Assembly: GCA_013003715.1 (NCBI GenBank)
Contig: JABDIN010000029.1
Span: forward strand, 62,001 to 126,000
From: Desulfobacteraceae bacterium
GTDB lineage: Bacteria > Desulfobacterota > Desulfobacteria > Desulfobacterales > Desulfosarcinaceae
Length of the DNA stretch: 64,000 nucleotides
Reading direction: 5' to 3'
The position numbers were made by a program, and so were the translations under genes. This document shows positions 62,914 to 64,000 of this stretch, in pieces. Within the stretch, counting starts at the first letter, position 1; every line of letters starts with the position of its first letter. The notes below the pieces were generated by a model. That model was given only the letters and a program-made list of their open reading frames with translations, ran no database searches and had not been told where the DNA came from.

Positions 62914-63594
62914 TTATAATGGTGCAATCCCGAGTTCAAGATGAATGGCATGGACGGTTTCATCGTCCATGCCAATCCTTTGGGTCAACGCCTTAAGATA
63001 CTCCCGCTCCGCATCGGTATCCACATCCATGGCCATCACTGAAACCGCATACACCTGTTTTGCAAGGTCAGGGGAGGTCACCTGCGCTGCGATGGTTTCA
63101 AGATCAGCGGGTTGCAACAATTCATGAACGATAAATTGATGCTCTTCTTCACTGAGATCGGTTGCCTTTAATTTCCCCAGGATACGCTGGCGCTCGTCCC
63201 CATCGATTACACCGTCGGCGTTGGCGGCCGCGATCATCGCCCGTATCAATAGAACGGCGCCGGCTTGCGCCGGCTTGTCGGTATCCACCGTTTCCGGTGA
63301 AACCGGGGGGGGTGGCGGTGCCGCTGCACTGCCGGGCGGTGGTGGTGGAGCACTCGCAGCAGATCCTGATACCGACCCGGTGCCGGGGGGCGGTGAAGGA
63401 GGCGCACCGCCCCCTGTATGAGAAGGCGAAGCGGTCCGGGGTTGATTCATAAAATGCTCGACGGCTTCCATGGCCACGCCCACAAGTCCAAGGGCCACAC
63501 CACCTTTCGCAATACCACCTAGTCCGCCGATACCACCTCGGCGGCGCATACCGCCCCGGATCAGTCCCCCCAATAATTTTTCAGGGTTAAACAT
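62914..63594 (-). CDS. DUF533 (YebE-like/TerB-fold) protein
   Basis: This 226-residue protein has a glycine-rich N-terminus (GGLIRGGMRRRGGIGGLG), a Pro/Ser/Ala low-complexity linker (about residues 50-105) and a C-terminal helical TerB-like domain: LLIRAMIAAANADGVIDGDERQRIL, with Asp/Glu-rich loops that may bind metal, then YLKALTQRIGMDDETVHAIH. The family is of unknown function, often near the membrane. Low-complexity content makes it look mobile or scaffold-like. AGGAGGTTTTGCG precedes the ATG. Confidence 0.84.
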   Translation of the reverse strand: MFNPEKLLGGLIRGGMRRRGGIGGLGGIAKGGVALGLVGVAMEAVEHFMNQPRTASPSHTGGGAPPSPPPGTGSVSGSAASAPPPPPGSAAAPPPPPVSPETVDTDKPAQAGAVLLIRAMIAAANADGVIDGDERQRILGKLKATDLSEEEHQFIVHELLQPADLETIAAQVTSPDLAKQVYAVSVMAMDVDTDAEREYLKALTQRIGMDDETVHAIHLELGIAPL

Positions 63595-63834
63595 CGCAAA
63601 ACCTCCTGTATTTTTAGTATAAACCTGATTGTCTGAATTGTCATTTCCACATCCACAATCGAAATTTTAGCCCCATCAGGGAATTCCTACCGGGCATTTC
63701 AACTTCCTGTTATCGTAGCAAAGTATCGTGTCTATTGAAATAATTTTCATCGTAAATTTACGGATCTCCCGCGCATGCCGTTCATCGTCGATTTCTTCTA
63801 TTTTTACGAGCGGGGGATATGGTATACATACTTC

Positions 63835-64000
63835 ATGGACTATTCATTCTCCCCCATCGGCAAAGTTCATTCGTGCTTTTCTGAGAAATTCGGGATACCC
63901 CGGCAGGCAGGTCTGGTCGCTGAAGCAAGCGCTTGCATTGAATTACTGCCGCCGTATGACAATTCCGATTGTGTCCGAGAACTGTCAGCCTTTACGCACA
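63835..64000 (+). CDS. trmO: tRNA (adenine(37)-N6)-methyltransferase TrmO, N-terminal part
   Basis: The frame from ATG 63835 runs off the window after 55 codons. It reads SFSPIGKVHS, then FSEKFGIPRQAGLV, and IELLPPYDN with CVRELSAFTH, the conserved N-terminus of TrmO (YaeB/TsaA family), which makes m6t6A37 in tRNA. No ribosome-binding site is obvious. It is divergent from the DUF533 gene. I saw no other feature in 63595-63834. Confidence 0.85.
   Translation, partial: MDYSFSPIGKVHSCFSEKFGIPRQAGLVAEASACIELLPPYDNSDCVRELSAFTH

Noticed and set aside
1-64000. CRISPR arrays, tRNA and rRNA genes
   Set aside because: No regularly spaced repeats and no tRNA-like or rRNA-like sequence were noticed in the gaps.

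Overview
The window is a gene-dense, moderately GC-rich bacterial chromosome segment. The gene content suggests an anaerobic or microaerophilic member of the Desulfobacterota (former Deltaproteobacteria, Desulfobacterales-like). It has an ADP-forming acyl-CoA synthetase, an ETF:quinone oxidoreductase, several 4Fe-4S proteins, a three-subunit molybdenum hydroxylase, rubredoxin and ferritin-like proteins, and the ffh-rpsP-khpA-rimM-trmD-rplS-rnhB order with a second SPOUT methylase behind trmD. This placement is inference from gene content; no rRNA, tRNA or CRISPR array was seen.

Layout. 1-1011: C-terminal part of a UbiB/ABC1 kinase. 1099-2902 (-): xanthine/guanine phosphoribosyltransferase and an aldo-keto reductase. 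3107-12490 (-): a long dipeptide/oligopeptide ABC transporter operon (dppABCDF-like) followed by an M20 amidohydrolase, a beta-propeller protein and a YtcJ-type amidohydrolase, which reads as an import-and-hydrolyse unit for an N-acylated or amide-containing compound. 13101-14936 (-): ArgR and two small membrane proteins. 15055-26124: a pyrimidine catabolism island. A uracil/xanthine permease and a nitrilase-type beta-ureidopropionase run leftward. A GntR/FadR regulator, a CoA-acylating (methyl)malonate-semialdehyde dehydrogenase, a ferritin-like protein, an M20 carbamoylase, the two dihydropyrimidine dehydrogenase subunits (PreT, PreA) and dihydropyrimidinase run rightward. Together they would take uracil or thymine through the dihydro and ureido acids to beta-alanine, and malonate semialdehyde to acetyl-CoA; the aminotransferase step is not in the window.

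26211-33476: mixed genes. These are a DUF4143 AAA ATPase with repeated TTTTCGT motifs at its start, a NusG-II protein plus an unusual Gx-transporter/EcfT fusion, a 5'-nucleotidase lipoprotein, a cupin, a decayed glyoxalase-family gene and an iron-sulphur protein. 33775-39238 (-): ETF-QO and, behind a terminator, a molybdenum hydroxylase operon. 39469-42438: endonuclease III, a PP-loop ATPase and RlmN. 42534-48839 (+): the translation/RNA-modification operon from a good sigma70-type promoter, followed by an acyl-CoA synthetase, a phosphopantetheinyl transferase and a beta-CASP RNA hydrolase. 53461-64000: cobalamin adenosyltransferase, rubredoxin-like protein, acyl-CoA dehydrogenase, adenosine-specific kinase, Hsp20-like protein, an NMT1-type ABC transporter, GYF-AIM24 and DUF533 proteins, and the first codons of trmO at the right edge.

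The least expected feature is a set of dispersed intergenic repeats. Repeat B occurs four times (13838, 26152, 41273, 58103) and three copies keep one peptide reading frame. Repeat A occurs twice (12671, 44150), once inside the ribosomal protein operon. A composite repeat R occurs as an inverted pair (1667-1812 and 13768-14040), the second copy interrupted by about 155 bases that carry a copy of B. No clearly new enzymatic system was recognised. The repeats, the Gx-EcfT fusion and the ferritin-like gene in the pyrimidine operon are the best leads.
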